Of a stretch of 64,000 nucleotides of DNA, positions 1-8,578 are shown piece by piece. The stretch's first letter is position 1, and each line of letters starts with the position of its first letter. The DNA comes from Oscillospiraceae bacterium (GTDB lineage: Bacteria > Bacillota > Clostridia > Oscillospirales > CAG-272), in the NCBI GenBank assembly GCA_015064155.1, contig SVST01000001.1, forward strand, positions 117,637-181,636. The letters are read 5' to 3'. Below the pieces are notes generated by a model. It was not told where the DNA came from. It did no database searches and was given only the letters and a program-made list of their open reading frames with translations. Both the position numbers and the translations under genes were made by a program.

Positions 1-377
1 TCATTTTGCTCAGGCGCGGGGTCTTTTTTCTTTTTGCTCTTTTTCGGTTGCTTTTTTTCTTCCGAAAGAACACGCTTGTAATGGTTGTAAACGGCTACCG
101 ACAAGGCGATCTTTGCTTCATCCTGTCCAATGACGTATTTATCAAGGGTTTCCTTGATCTGCATGGGGCGGGGAAGCTCGACCAAGGAAAGCTCACTTGC
201 CGAAGCTGCTGCGGCTTCGGTTTCGGTGATCAGATCGTTGCAAGCCTCTACACAGAAATCGCAAATATAAGCACCCGTGGGGGAGGGAATCAGAAAATCA
301 ACCTGATGCTCGTTTCTTCCGCAGAAGGAACAGTGGCGCAATCCCTTGGAGCCGTTGTTAGAGTTGTTGTTTGCCAT
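1..377 (-). CDS. clpX: ATP-dependent Clp protease ATP-binding subunit ClpX, N-terminal part
   Basis: This is the AAA+ unfoldase that feeds substrates to ClpP. Only the first 125 or so codons lie in the window; the rest runs off the left edge. The start [10 protein letters not shown] is followed by the ClpX zinc-binding domain, with Cys pairs in [11 protein letters not shown] and ICDFCVEAC, and then the conserved entry to the AAA domain ([12 protein letters not shown]). It lies 23 bp downstream of clpP in the same direction, the usual tig-clpP-clpX order. Identification rests on the four-Cys zinc motif, the family-typical linker and the context. Confidence 0.95.
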   Translation of the reverse strand, partial: MANNNSNNGSKGLRHCSFCGRNEHQVDFLIPSPTGAYICDFCVEACNDLITETEAAAASASELSLVELPRPMQIKETLDKYVIGQDEAKIALSVAVYNHYKRVLSEEKKQPKKSKKKKDPAPEQN

Positions 378-400
378 GAATTGTCCTTTCCGGTTTGATA

Positions 401-1012
401 TCAGGGACGCTTTGTCAGCACGCGGTCGATCAGACCGTATTCCATCGCTTCGGCGGCGGTCATGTAGTTGTCGCGGTCGGTGTCACGTTCAATGATTTCC
501 AACGGTTTACCGGTATTTTCCGCAAGGATGCGGTTCAAGGTTGCCTTGGTTTTGAGGATCTGCTCGGCTTGAATCTGGATATCACTTGCCTGACCGCGCG
601 CACCGCCGAGAGGCTGGTGGATCATGACCTCACTGTGGGGCAGGGCAAATCTCTTTCCTTTCGTGCCGGAGGACAAAAGGAATGCCCCCATACTGGCAGC
701 CATACCGATGCAGATGGTGGAAACGTCACATTTGATAAACTGCATGGTGTCGTAAATTGCCATGCCCGCAGTCACCGATCCGCCGGGAGAGTTGATATAG
801 AAGGAAATATCCTTGTCGGGGTCGCTTGCCTCCAAAAAGAGCATTTGCGCAACCACCAAAGACGCGGTGGTGTCGTTGACCTCGTCCGACAAAAATACAA
901 TGCGGTCATTGAGCAAACGGGAGAAGATATCATAGGAGCGTTCTCCGCGGTTGGTCTGCTCTACAACCATGGGAACCAGTGCGTTTTTGGTAAGATCCTT
1001 GTAATCGAACAT
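401..1012 (-). CDS. clpP: ATP-dependent Clp protease proteolytic subunit ClpP
   Basis: Serine protease subunit of the cytoplasmic ClpXP machine, 203 aa, the usual length. The catalytic triad is visible: Ser107 in GMAASMGA, His132 in VMIHQP and Asp181 in DTDRDNYM, with the family spacing of 25 and 49 residues. The start MFDYKDL is chosen because an AGAGGT ribosome binding site lies just upstream; a 16-codon upstream extension has no such site. It follows tig by about 70 bp and precedes clpX, so it is probably co-transcribed with both. Confidence 0.97.
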   Translation of the reverse strand: MFDYKDLTKNALVPMVVEQTNRGERSYDIFSRLLNDRIVFLSDEVNDTTASLVVAQMLFLEASDPDKDISFYINSPGGSVTAGMAIYDTMQFIKCDVSTICIGMAASMGAFLLSSGTKGKRFALPHSEVMIHQPLGGARGQASDIQIQAEQILKTKATLNRILAENTGKPLEIIERDTDRDNYMTAAEAMEYGLIDRVLTKRP

Positions 1013-1081
1013 GATAAATACCTCTTTTCGGTAAGATTTGAACCGGAAGTCGCAAAGCAATTTCCGGTTCAGACAGTAGGA

Positions 1082-2359
1082 TTATTTTACGATAGCGTTT
1101 TCTTTTACGAAGTCCATTGCCTTCTTTACCTTCAGATCCTCAGCAACCGAATCTGCGGGAACCATCTCGCGAACCTTATCGGCTTCCATGCCGTAAGCTT
1201 CGGCGATTCTTGCAATTTCAGCCTCGGTTTCAGCCTTGGTAACCTTGAGCTTTTCTTTCTTTGCAATGGTTTCAAGAGCCAAACGCAGCTTCACCTGCTT
1301 CTCAGCCTGCGGGCGGAGTTGCTCGCGCAGAGAATCCAGATTCATGCCGGTGTACTGGAAGTAGGTCTTGAGATCCAAGCCCTGCATACGCAAACGGTTG
1401 TCGTAGTCGCGAACGTAGTTCTCGGTTTCTGCAACGTACATCTGCTCGGGAATATCAGCAACCAGCTTCTCGATCAGCACCTCAAGGATTGCGTCCTCGA
1501 ACTTGCGATCTGCCTCGTCCTCATGTCTTTTAGCAATTTTTGCCTTCACGTCGGCGCGATATTCATCCATCGTATCAAATTCGGAAACGTCTTTTGCAAA
1601 ATCGTCGTCCAGCTCGGGAAGCTCAACGTGCTTGATTGCGTGGATAACGGTCTTGAACACTGCAGCCTTACCTGCCAGCTCCTTTGCATGATACTCTTCG
1701 GGGAAGGTTACGTTCACGTCGAACTCCTCGCCGATCTTATGACCTGCAACCTGCTCCTCAAAGCCGGGGATAAAGTTGCCGGAGCCGAGCTTGAGGGGAT
1801 AATCGTTCCCCTTACCGCCCTCAAATGCAACGCCGTCAACAAAGCCCTCGTAGTCGATGGTGCAAACGTCGTTCATTTCGGAAACACCGTCGGTAACCTC
1901 GATTTCTCTGGAGTTGCGCTCACGAACCATATTGATCTCGCGCTCAAGCTCCTCGTCGGTAACCTCTTCTACCTTCTTTTCTACCTCAATACCGGTGTAG
2001 CCTTCGATTTTAGCAGTGGGCTTAACAGCCAGCTTTGCGCTGAGAACAACACCGTTCTCGTCAACCGAAACGATATCGAACTCGGGCTGACCTACCATAT
2101 GCAGCTTGGATTCAGCCAATGCCGCGTCAAATGCATCGGGAAGAACCTCGTTGATAGCATCCTCATAGAAAAATCCCTTACCGTACATCTTCTCGATGAC
2201 AGCACGGGGAGCCTTACCCTTGCGGAAACCGGGAACGGTAATCTTTCCAACCTGCTTGCGGTAAGCGTTGGAAATCGCTTTTTGGAACGTGTCCTTATCA
2301 ACCGAGAACTCAATTGTATAAACGTTCTTTTCGGTCTTTTCGGATTTGATCAAACTCAT
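1082..2359 (-). CDS. tig: trigger factor (ribosome-associated chaperone, peptidyl-prolyl isomerase)
   Basis: Trigger factor binds at the ribosome exit tunnel and shields nascent chains. At 425 aa it matches the family. The N-terminal ribosome-binding signature GFRKGKAPR is present, followed by an FKBP-type PPIase domain around residues 160-250 (CTIDYEGFVDG, FIPGFEEQ) and a long helical C-terminal chaperone domain. The start MSLIKSEK is preceded by GGAGGACATG; a 31-codon upstream extension would overlap the promoter and is rejected. It heads a tig-clpP-clpX group, with a good sigma-A promoter immediately upstream. Confidence 0.97.
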   Translation of the reverse strand: MSLIKSEKTEKNVYTIEFSVDKDTFQKAISNAYRKQVGKITVPGFRKGKAPRAVIEKMYGKGFFYEDAINEVLPDAFDAALAESKLHMVGQPEFDIVSVDENGVVLSAKLAVKPTAKIEGYTGIEVEKKVEEVTDEELEREINMVRERNSREIEVTDGVSEMNDVCTIDYEGFVDGVAFEGGKGNDYPLKLGSGNFIPGFEEQVAGHKIGEEFDVNVTFPEEYHAKELAGKAAVFKTVIHAIKHVELPELDDDFAKDVSEFDTMDEYRADVKAKIAKRHEDEADRKFEDAILEVLIEKLVADIPEQMYVAETENYVRDYDNRLRMQGLDLKTYFQYTGMNLDSLREQLRPQAEKQVKLRLALETIAKKEKLKVTKAETEAEIARIAEAYGMEADKVREMVPADSVAEDLKVKKAMDFVKENAIVK

Positions 2360-2411
2360 TTTTTCATGTCCTCCAAAATAAGAGATAAATAATTTTTTAC
2401 ATACATCATGT

Positions 2412-2440
2412 ATTATATAATTTTTTACAGCTTTTGTCAA
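2412..2440 (-). promoter_or_regulatory. sigma-A type promoter of tig-clpP-clpX
   Basis: On the minus strand, TTGACA (2440-2435) and TATAAT (2417-2412) are separated by exactly 17 bp. Both hexamers match the consensus. The predicted 5' leader to the tig start is about 45 nt. Confidence 0.85.
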
Positions 2441-2488
2441 TAGCTTTTGCAAGAAAAAGCGTCAAAAAAGCGTCAAAACTTGAAAAAA

Positions 2489-3223
2489 TCAAAAATCCGA
2501 GGCATAGATCGGCATCGGAGAAAATCCAATGGCGTCTGCTGCGCATAAAATCATTTCGATTCCTTCAAATTCCTGTCTGCGCGGCATATAGTACGCGCCG
2601 TGGATATGGCCGAAATAGCAGGACTTGATGCCGTATTCGTGCAAAACGTCCACGATTTCCCGACAAACAAAGCCGTTCCACACGGGCGGAAAATGCAGAA
2701 AGACCAACACAGGCAGATTGTTGCCGTTTTCCCTTTGCAGCTTGCGCGCGGCATCCAAACTCATGCGCAGGCGAATCACCTCGCGATTGACGATTCTGTT
2801 GTAATCAACGCTGCCCACCGTATGCTGTTGGTTTTCTTCCACAAACCAGCCGCGCGTACCGCAAACGATACAGTCGTCCAAAAGATAGGCGTTGTTATAA
2901 AGCAGACGAATACTGCGAATGTCGTTTTCTTCCATCATAGCACGCATTTTGGATGCCGTGCTCCACCAAAAATCGTGGTTGCCCTTTCCGATCAGCTTGG
3001 TTCCGGGAAGCGAATCCAAAAACAGAAGATCGTTCCTTGCGTCCTCCAGCTTCAGTCCCCAGGAAATGTCACCCGGCACGATCACCGTATCCTCGGGATC
3101 GACCACAGCCGTCCAGTTTTTTTTGATTTTTTGCATATAATCGGTCCATCTGGAACCGAATACTTCCATTGATTTCGAGCCGTCGCTGGAAAGATGCAGA
3201 TCGGCAATTGCAAACAAGGCCAC
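2489..3223 (-). CDS. calcineurin-like metallophosphoesterase (COG1768-like)
   Basis: Predicted cytoplasmic metallophosphatase of 244 aa; the substrate is unknown. All five metal-ligand blocks are visible in order: DLHLS near the N-terminus, GDISW, GKGNHDFWW, the histidine in FLHFPPVW, and GHIHG near the C-terminus. The start is a GTG with AAAGGAGG nine bases upstream; reading further upstream only adds a hydrophobic extension with no ribosome binding site. It is divergent from the DUF1540 gene and not linked to the tig group, which lies downstream on the same strand behind its own promoter. The family call is firm, the physiological role open. Confidence 0.88.
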   Translation of the reverse strand: MALFAIADLHLSSDGSKSMEVFGSRWTDYMQKIKKNWTAVVDPEDTVIVPGDISWGLKLEDARNDLLFLDSLPGTKLIGKGNHDFWWSTASKMRAMMEENDIRSIRLLYNNAYLLDDCIVCGTRGWFVEENQQHTVGSVDYNRIVNREVIRLRMSLDAARKLQRENGNNLPVLVFLHFPPVWNGFVCREIVDVLHEYGIKSCYFGHIHGAYYMPRRQEFEGIEMILCAADAIGFSPMPIYASDF

Positions 3224-3331
3224 GCGGTGTTTTCCTCCTTTCGGTGAATGTGCGGGAAACAAACAGGGTATACTGAACCATGTGAAAGAGTCTTTCTTTC
3301 TCGAATTACAAGAAAAAAGGAGAAACAACAC

Positions 3332-3520
3332 ATGGAAGACAAGAAGTACGAAAGCACTTGCGGCTGTAAGCACATCAAGGGCATCAAGTGCAACGTTCAG
3401 AATTGCTACTATCACGACATGGACACCTGCTGTACGGCAAGCGAAATTTCGGTTGGACCTCGCAGTGCGTGCAGCTCCGGCGAAACCCTTTGCGCAACCT
3501 TTAAGCCAAAGGCTGAATAA
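3332..3520 (+). CDS. DUF1540 domain mini-protein
   Basis: A 62-aa cysteine-rich protein. The core IKCNVQNCYYHDMDTCCTA and the following SEISVGP are typical of DUF1540, a small family common in Clostridia and thought to bind metal; eight cysteines are present in all. A clean AAAAAAGGAG site lies 8 nt before the ATG. It is a single-gene unit followed by a strong terminator and faces thrC. The function of the family is unknown. Confidence 0.88.
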   Translation: MEDKKYESTCGCKHIKGIKCNVQNCYYHDMDTCCTASEISVGPRSACSSGETLCATFKPKAE

Positions 3521-3540
3521 GACGTCGGACGGATTGAGAG

Positions 3541-3575
3541 GCAGAGGGCGCGAATGTGCCCTCTGCTTTTGGTTT
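3541..3575 (+). terminator. Rho-independent terminator after DUF1540 gene
   Basis: A 9-bp GC-rich stem (GCAGAGGGC / GCCCTCTGC) with an 8-nt loop is followed by TTTTGGTTT. It sits between the convergent DUF1540 and thrC genes; the T-rich side serves the plus strand. Confidence 0.8.
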
Positions 3576-3582
3576 GGAACGC

Positions 3583-5067
3583 TTATGCCTGAATATATTC
3601 CAGCACGGCTTTTGCCATTTCGGTGCGGTCAACAACCGCTTCGAAATTGACTTTACGGGTTGCAAGACCCGACAGGGGATAGGGAATTTCGGTGTTGGTT
3701 ACGCGTGACAGCTCGTCAAGTGCTTCAAGCTCGGACGAGGGATCCTTACCCGTAACCGCGCGATAAACGTTATTTGCAAACTTGTAGGGGCTGGCAGTCG
3801 AGTCGATCACCATGGGGCGGCTGTCGCCGGTTTCTTCGACGTAAGCCTTTGCGGCATGGATTGCCACCGCAGTATGCGTATCGGCAAGATACCCGTATTT
3901 TTCATAGGTTTCGTGAATGGTTTTTGCGGTATCGTCCTCATTGGTGAAGTATCCGCTGAAGTTTTTCTGAATTTTTTCCAGGGTATCGGCGTCGACGCTG
4001 TACACACCGTTTTTCTTCAACGCATCCATGTATGCTGCGGTTTTTTCGCTTCCTGCAGTGAAGTAAAGCAGACGCTCCAGATTGCTTGAAATCAGGATAT
4101 CCATCGACGGTGACATAGTCAGATAGAACTCGCGGTTGCGGTCGTAGGTACCCGTGCGCAAGAAGTCGGTGAGAATGTTGTTGGTGTTGGAAGCGCAGAT
4201 CATGTGACCGATCGGCACACCCATTTCCTTTGCCAGATAAGCGGCAAAGATGTTGCCGAAGTTTCCGGTGGGAACGCAAACGTTAAAGTTTTCTCCCACC
4301 TTACATTTTCCGCTGTTCAAGAGATCGCAGTAAGCCGATACGTAGTAAACGATCTGCGGAGCAAGACGTCCCCAGTTGATCGAATTTGCACTGGAGAAGA
4401 AATAGCCTTTCTCGTTCAGCTTTTCTGCCATTTCGGCATCGCCGAAGATGACCTTAACGCCGTTTTGCGCATCGTCAAAGTTTCCGCGGATGGCACAGAC
4501 GTTGACGTTCGATCCTGTCTGCGTTGCCATTTGCAGCTTTTGTACGTGGCTGACACCGTCCACGGGGTAGAAGACCATGATCTTGACGCGGTCAACGTCG
4601 CGATATCCCTCAAGTGCCGCTTTTCCGGTATCTCCCGAGGTGGCGACAAGGATGAGAGCCGTGCGCTCTTCACCGGTTTTTACCAGTGCCCGAGAAAGCA
4701 AACGGGGCATGATCTGCAAAGCCATGTCCTTGAAAGCGGCGGTGGGACCGTGCCAAAGCTCCAGCGAATAAAAGTTGTCGTGGACGTTGACAAGCGGAGC
4801 CGCGCCTCCTACGAAGGATTTTTCGTCGTAGGCTTCCTGACAGTCAGCCAACAGCTCCTCGTAGGTGTAGTCGGTCAAGAATTTGGAAAGAACCTTAGCC
4901 GCGCGAACGGGATAAGTGTCCTTACAAAGTGCCTGCAGCTCGTCGGCAGAGAAAGTGGGCAAAGACGCGGGGACGAACAATCCTCCGTCCTCTGCAAGAC
5001 CTTGCTTGATTACCTGTGCGGCTGAGAATTTTGCGGGTTCACTGCTTCTTGTGCTTTTGTAAAACAT
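3583..5067 (-). CDS. thrC: threonine synthase
   Basis: PLP enzyme converting O-phospho-L-homoserine to threonine, 494 aa. The PLP lysine is K113 in GPTAAFKDMALQ, and the phosphate-binding region ATSGDTGKAAL follows, typical of the longer bacterial and fungal-type ThrC with the insertion FYPVDGVS. The start MFYKST has GGAAGGAT upstream. It is the last gene of a tightly spaced minus-strand series, 31 bp behind the M19 dipeptidase, that begins with the ApgM-like putative homoserine kinase at 8579-9793. That places the last two steps of threonine synthesis at the two ends of one operon. Confidence 0.95.
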   Translation of the reverse strand: MFYKSTRSSEPAKFSAAQVIKQGLAEDGGLFVPASLPTFSADELQALCKDTYPVRAAKVLSKFLTDYTYEELLADCQEAYDEKSFVGGAAPLVNVHDNFYSLELWHGPTAAFKDMALQIMPRLLSRALVKTGEERTALILVATSGDTGKAALEGYRDVDRVKIMVFYPVDGVSHVQKLQMATQTGSNVNVCAIRGNFDDAQNGVKVIFGDAEMAEKLNEKGYFFSSANSINWGRLAPQIVYYVSAYCDLLNSGKCKVGENFNVCVPTGNFGNIFAAYLAKEMGVPIGHMICASNTNNILTDFLRTGTYDRNREFYLTMSPSMDILISSNLERLLYFTAGSEKTAAYMDALKKNGVYSVDADTLEKIQKNFSGYFTNEDDTAKTIHETYEKYGYLADTHTAVAIHAAKAYVEETGDSRPMVIDSTASPYKFANNVYRAVTGKDPSSELEALDELSRVTNTEIPYPLSGLATRKVNFEAVVDRTEMAKAVLEYIQA

Positions 5068-5098
5068 GATATATATCCTTCCTGATTTGGATTTTTTA

Positions 5099-6031
5099 CT
5101 AACGTGAAAACTGTTTTTTTGCGAATCGGTCGGCATTGTCAAAAAACAACTTCCCGATCAATTTCTCGGAATAGCCGTGACGGAGCATACATTCGGCAAG
5201 ACGGGGAAGCTCCGAAAGACTTTGAATTTCAGGGAAAAGGTCGCATCCGTCCATGTCACATCCCAAAGAAAGGTGCTCCTCTGCGCCAAGCGACAGAAAA
5301 TGCTCAACGTGGGAAAGCAGGGACTCTGTGGTGACGGTGCTGTGGGTGGTGATAAACCTTGCAAACAGATTGATACCAATCAATCCGCCGGAGCGAATAA
5401 CCTCTGCAATCTGTTCATCGCGGAGGTTTCGGGAAACGGGGCAAACGGCAAACGCATTGGAGTGCGTTGCCAAAATCGGTTTTTCGTATTCTTCCGAGAG
5501 CTCAAAAAGCTCTTGTGCCGCGCGAACCGACGCGTGTGAGACGTCAAGCAGCATTCCAAGCGAAAGCGCTTTTTTGGCGACTGCTTTTCCAAACGCGGTC
5601 AATCCGCAATCGGTATCGTGTGCACCGCCGATGCAGCTTTCTTTCGCCCACAGGGGGGTCAGGATCCGAAAGCCCATCTTTTGCAAACGGTCGAGCCGGG
5701 AAAGATCCCCGTCAAGAATCCGTGCATCCTCAACGCTTGGTATCAGCCAGGGACGGGTGTCCGCGGCATCGGGATACGTGTCGGAAAGATTGACGGTCAA
5801 TCGAGAAACCGCAGGGTCCCGCAACAGATTTTGATACGTCTGCAGCAGATGCTCCCAGCCTGCCTCATTGCCAAGGTGCGGCGGTGTCCAAAAGGCAACC
5901 ACCTGTGCATAGCGGGAAAAGCCGCCTGCTCCTTGCAGGGAGATTGCCAAATCGTTTTTCGTCAGCTGCTGACCTTGTTTATACATCTCGTAAGGGGTGT
6001 CGCAATGCAGATCGAACAACGAAAGCTTCAT
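5099..6031 (-). CDS. membrane dipeptidase family protein (peptidase M19)
   Basis: Zinc dipeptidase of the renal dipeptidase fold, 310 aa. Metal-site motifs are visible: FDLHCDT at the N-terminus (HxD), DVSHAS, ATHSNAFAVC, and RDEQIAEV further on; GCDMDGCDLF near the C-terminus is also typical. There is no signal peptide, so it is probably cytoplasmic. The ATG start has AAAGGAGC upstream. It sits 16 bp after yraN and 31 bp before thrC, so it is co-transcribed. Substrate is probably a dipeptide; the link to threonine synthesis is only positional. Confidence 0.92.
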   Translation of the reverse strand: MKLSLFDLHCDTPYEMYKQGQQLTKNDLAISLQGAGGFSRYAQVVAFWTPPHLGNEAGWEHLLQTYQNLLRDPAVSRLTVNLSDTYPDAADTRPWLIPSVEDARILDGDLSRLDRLQKMGFRILTPLWAKESCIGGAHDTDCGLTAFGKAVAKKALSLGMLLDVSHASVRAAQELFELSEEYEKPILATHSNAFAVCPVSRNLRDEQIAEVIRSGGLIGINLFARFITTHSTVTTESLLSHVEHFLSLGAEEHLSLGCDMDGCDLFPEIQSLSELPRLAECMLRHGYSEKLIGKLFFDNADRFAKKQFSR

Positions 6032-6047
6032 AAGTGCTCCTTTTTCG

Positions 6048-6434
6048 TCAATAGGCTGCCTTATAATGCTGAATCCGCAATACGCGCGGCTTCTTGTTTG
6101 CAACGGGCTTGGAGAGCCAAACCTCAATCACGTCCATACGCGGTTGCTTTTTGGTGGGATGCGTTCTCAAATATGCCTGTGCCGCGCGGCGCGTATGCAG
6201 TTGCTTGTCGCTGTGTACGGCAAGACTCGGCGGCGGTGCATTTTGCCAATCCTTTTCGTCATACGTGCGTGTTTTGACTTCTACGAAGACAATGTCAAAC
6301 AGCGTTGACGCAACGATATCGATCTCGCATTTGTCGGCAAACCAGTTTCGTTCCCTTACAGTATATCCGCGAAGCCGTAAATAGTTCGCAGCACGCTGTT
6401 CACCAAACGCACCGATCTCTTTGCTTGTCATCAT
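6048..6434 (-). CDS. UPF0102 / YraN family nuclease-like protein
   Basis: A 128-aa protein of the YraN family, a small restriction-endonuclease-like fold. The family blocks are present: GAFGEQRAANYLRLRGY, then NWFADKCEIDIVA and FVEVKTRT, which carry the Asp and the ExK of the fold. The rnhB stop overlaps GTGATGATG; I take the first ATG, since GAGGAG lies 5 nt upstream. The rnhB-yraN pairing is common in Firmicutes. The cellular role is unsettled. Confidence 0.9.
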   Translation of the reverse strand: MMTSKEIGAFGEQRAANYLRLRGYTVRERNWFADKCEIDIVASTLFDIVFVEVKTRTYDEKDWQNAPPPSLAVHSDKQLHTRRAAQAYLRTHPTKKQPRMDVIEVWLSKPVANKKPRVLRIQHYKAAY

Positions 6435-7042
6435 CACGACTCCTCACGGTCCAAAAAGCGGATGAACTGCTTTCGGTGAATCGGGGAGGGACCGTACGTA
6501 CGAAGTGCTTCGATGTGCGCCTTGGTGCCGTAGCCCTTGTGCTTGGCAATGCCGTATTGAGGGTACGCGCGGTCAAGCTCCGTGCATTGGCGGTCACGTG
6601 TGACCTTTGCAAGGATCGATGCGGCGGCAATCGAGGGACTTGTAGCGTCACCCTTGATCACGGCACGCGCGGGAATCTGAAAATCACGTGCGATATTGCC
6701 GTCGATCAACGCGAAATCGGCTTTGACGGACAACCCGTCAATGGCGCGTCGCATGGCTAACAGATCGGCTTCGAGAATATTCAAGCTGTCGATCTCTTCA
6801 ACACTTGCCTCGGCAATGCAGTAGGCAATGGCGTTTTCACAAATAAAATCATAAAGAGCCTCGCGCTTTTTTGCGGTCAGCTTTTTGGAATCGTTCAAAC
6901 CCTCAATGACAAGACCCATCGGCAGAATACAAGCCGCGGCTACAACGGGTCCGCACAAAGGACCGCGTCCTGCCTCGTCCACACCGCAAACTGCCGAAAA
7001 GCCTTGCTCGGAAAGCTCGCTTTCCAAGTGATAATTAAGCAC
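6434..7042 (-). CDS. rnhB: ribonuclease HII
   Basis: Removes RNA from RNA-DNA hybrids, 202 aa. Catalytic motifs are [12 protein letters not shown] (Asp-Glu pair), the aspartate in FALIDGN, and the later DRQCTELD. The conserved [14 protein letters not shown] and the tail [10 protein letters not shown] are diagnostic. The start is a GTG at 7042 (VLNYHLES) with AAGGAGGAGG upstream, overlapping the end of rbgA by 8 bp. Longer in-frame readings go deep into rbgA and are rejected. Confidence 0.95.
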   Translation of the reverse strand: MLNYHLESELSEQGFSAVCGVDEAGRGPLCGPVVAAACILPMGLVIEGLNDSKKLTAKKREALYDFICENAIAYCIAEASVEEIDSLNILEADLLAMRRAIDGLSVKADFALIDGNIARDFQIPARAVIKGDATSPSIAAASILAKVTRDRQCTELDRAYPQYGIAKHKGYGTKAHIEALRTYGPSPIHRKQFIRFLDREES

Positions 7043-7922
7043 GGCGAACCTCCTCCTTGGAAAAACGGTCGAGCGTAATTCTTGCAATCTTTGCCGCGCG
7101 GAATTCATCAAGCAGCATAATTGCGGTGCGCTCGGTGTTAATTTCACCGCCGCTGATCAAAAATCCGCGCTTTTTTCCGATGGTGCAAAACAGATCGTAA
7201 TCCGAAAGCTCCTCGTAATCGGTCATATCCCCCAGCTTATAGCGTGCGGCAAGCTCGTCGGGGTAAAGGGTACGCAAACGCTTGCACAAAACGCATGCCA
7301 GCGTTTCGATATCCAAAACGCCGTCGCGGATTGCACCCGTGAGTGCGAGATTTTCTCCCACGCGACGCTCCTCAAACTTTGGCCAAAGAATTCCCGGCAT
7401 ATCCAAAAGGTCAACGCCGATGCCGGTGGAAACCCATTGCTTGTCCAGCGTAACACCGGGGCGGTTTTCCACCTTGGTCTTTTTATTGCCGCAAATGCGG
7501 TTGATCAGCGAGGATTTTCCCACGTTGGGGATTCCGAGTACCATTGCGCGGACGCGCCGTCCGTGCATGCCTTTCTCTTCGTAGCGGCGCAATTTCTCGG
7601 CAAGTATCTCCTTGATAACGGGTCCCATGCGGTTGATCCCCTCGCCCGTGATGCAGTCGGTGAGAAGACAAACCGTGTTCCCCTCGGTGTAGATTTCCTG
7701 CCAGCGTTTGTTTTGCCGAGGATCGGCAAGCGATGCCTTGTTCAACAGAAGAAGCGTCGGTTTCTCTGCTGTCAGCCTGGTTATTTCGGGGTTTCTGGAG
7801 CTGTAGGGGATACGCGCATCCAAAATCTCGATCACGATATCCACGTTTTTGAGGTTTTCCGAGATCATGCGGCGCGTTTTCGCCATGTGACCCGGGAACC
7901 ATTGGATTTGTTCTGACGGCAT
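7035..7922 (-). CDS. rbgA: ribosome biogenesis GTPase RbgA/YlqF
   Basis: Circularly permuted GTPase required for late assembly of the 50S subunit, 295 aa. The motif order is G4 (LLNKASLAD), then G1 ([13 protein letters not shown]), then G3 (DMPG), the hallmark of the YlqF family, and the N-terminal [10 protein letters not shown] block is diagnostic. AAAGGAGC precedes the ATG. It lies between lepB and rnhB; lepB-rbgA-rnhB is a conserved order in Firmicutes. Confidence 0.96.
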   Translation of the reverse strand: MPSEQIQWFPGHMAKTRRMISENLKNVDIVIEILDARIPYSSRNPEITRLTAEKPTLLLLNKASLADPRQNKRWQEIYTEGNTVCLLTDCITGEGINRMGPVIKEILAEKLRRYEEKGMHGRRVRAMVLGIPNVGKSSLINRICGNKKTKVENRPGVTLDKQWVSTGIGVDLLDMPGILWPKFEERRVGENLALTGAIRDGVLDIETLACVLCKRLRTLYPDELAARYKLGDMTDYEELSDYDLFCTIGKKRGFLISGGEINTERTAIMLLDEFRAAKIARITLDRFSKEEVRRA

Positions 7923-7937
7923 ATCGGGGCTCCTTTC

Positions 7938-8558
7938 TTAGGAAAATACGGTAAACGGGGAAAGACGAAGAATCGCCTTGCCCAAAATACAGCGTTCGTC
8001 AATGAATTGCATTTCGTTTCGGCGGCTGTCCAAGGAATTGTTTCGGTTGTCACCCAGCACGAAGACCTGACCTTCCGGAACGGTTGCCGAGAAAATGCCC
8101 GTGCTTGCGTCGTAATGATGCTGTGGGGCATCCTTGTAGAAGCCGTCCGGATATTTCAATACGGAATATTGGTCGTTGTACAGCTTTCCGTCAACCGTGA
8201 TTTCGTTGGTGTTGAAATCGATAACCACCTGCTGTCCGCCCGTTGCGATCACGCGCTTGACTATGATTTTTTCTTCTCTTTCAAATTCCGGCAGATGGAA
8301 CACAACGATATCGTCCTGCTTTGGGGTATAGCCCACGCTCCAAATCAAAAGCTTTTCGCCCTCGTAGAGCGTGTTTTCCATGGAATGACCCTCTACACGG
8401 CAAAGACGAACGGCAAAGGTGAACAGAAGCAGGACTGCAAAAACCGACCACGCGAACATCTCCAGCACGTCGAATACAACCCGAACCGAGCCGCCCGACG
8501 AGGGCTGCGGAGCCGTTTCCGGCTCGGTGGCTTCTACGAATTCTTTCTCTTCGTTCAT
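7938..8558 (-). CDS. lepB: signal peptidase I
   Basis: Membrane-bound leader peptidase, 206 aa. An acidic N-terminal segment (residues 1-25) precedes one membrane helix (about 31-51). The catalytic Ser59 lies in VEGHSMENTL and the general base Lys101 in IIVKRVIATGG; GDNRNNSLDSR is box E. Single-span topology with a short periplasm-facing domain is usual for Firmicutes. It lies 20 bp after the ApgM-like gene and 15 bp before rbgA. Confidence 0.95.
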   Translation of the reverse strand: MNEEKEFVEATEPETAPQPSSGGSVRVVFDVLEMFAWSVFAVLLLFTFAVRLCRVEGHSMENTLYEGEKLLIWSVGYTPKQDDIVVFHLPEFEREEKIIVKRVIATGGQQVVIDFNTNEITVDGKLYNDQYSVLKYPDGFYKDAPQHHYDASTGIFSATVPEGQVFVLGDNRNNSLDSRRNEMQFIDERCILGKAILRLSPFTVFS

Positions 8559-8578
8559 ACAAAGCTCCTTTCAAATCA

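Noticed and set aside
395..2392. A 665-codon open frame on the plus strand
   Set aside because: It lies opposite clpP and tig, both certain genes. Its predicted protein has no domain and a composition typical of antisense frames in Bacillota with strong codon bias.
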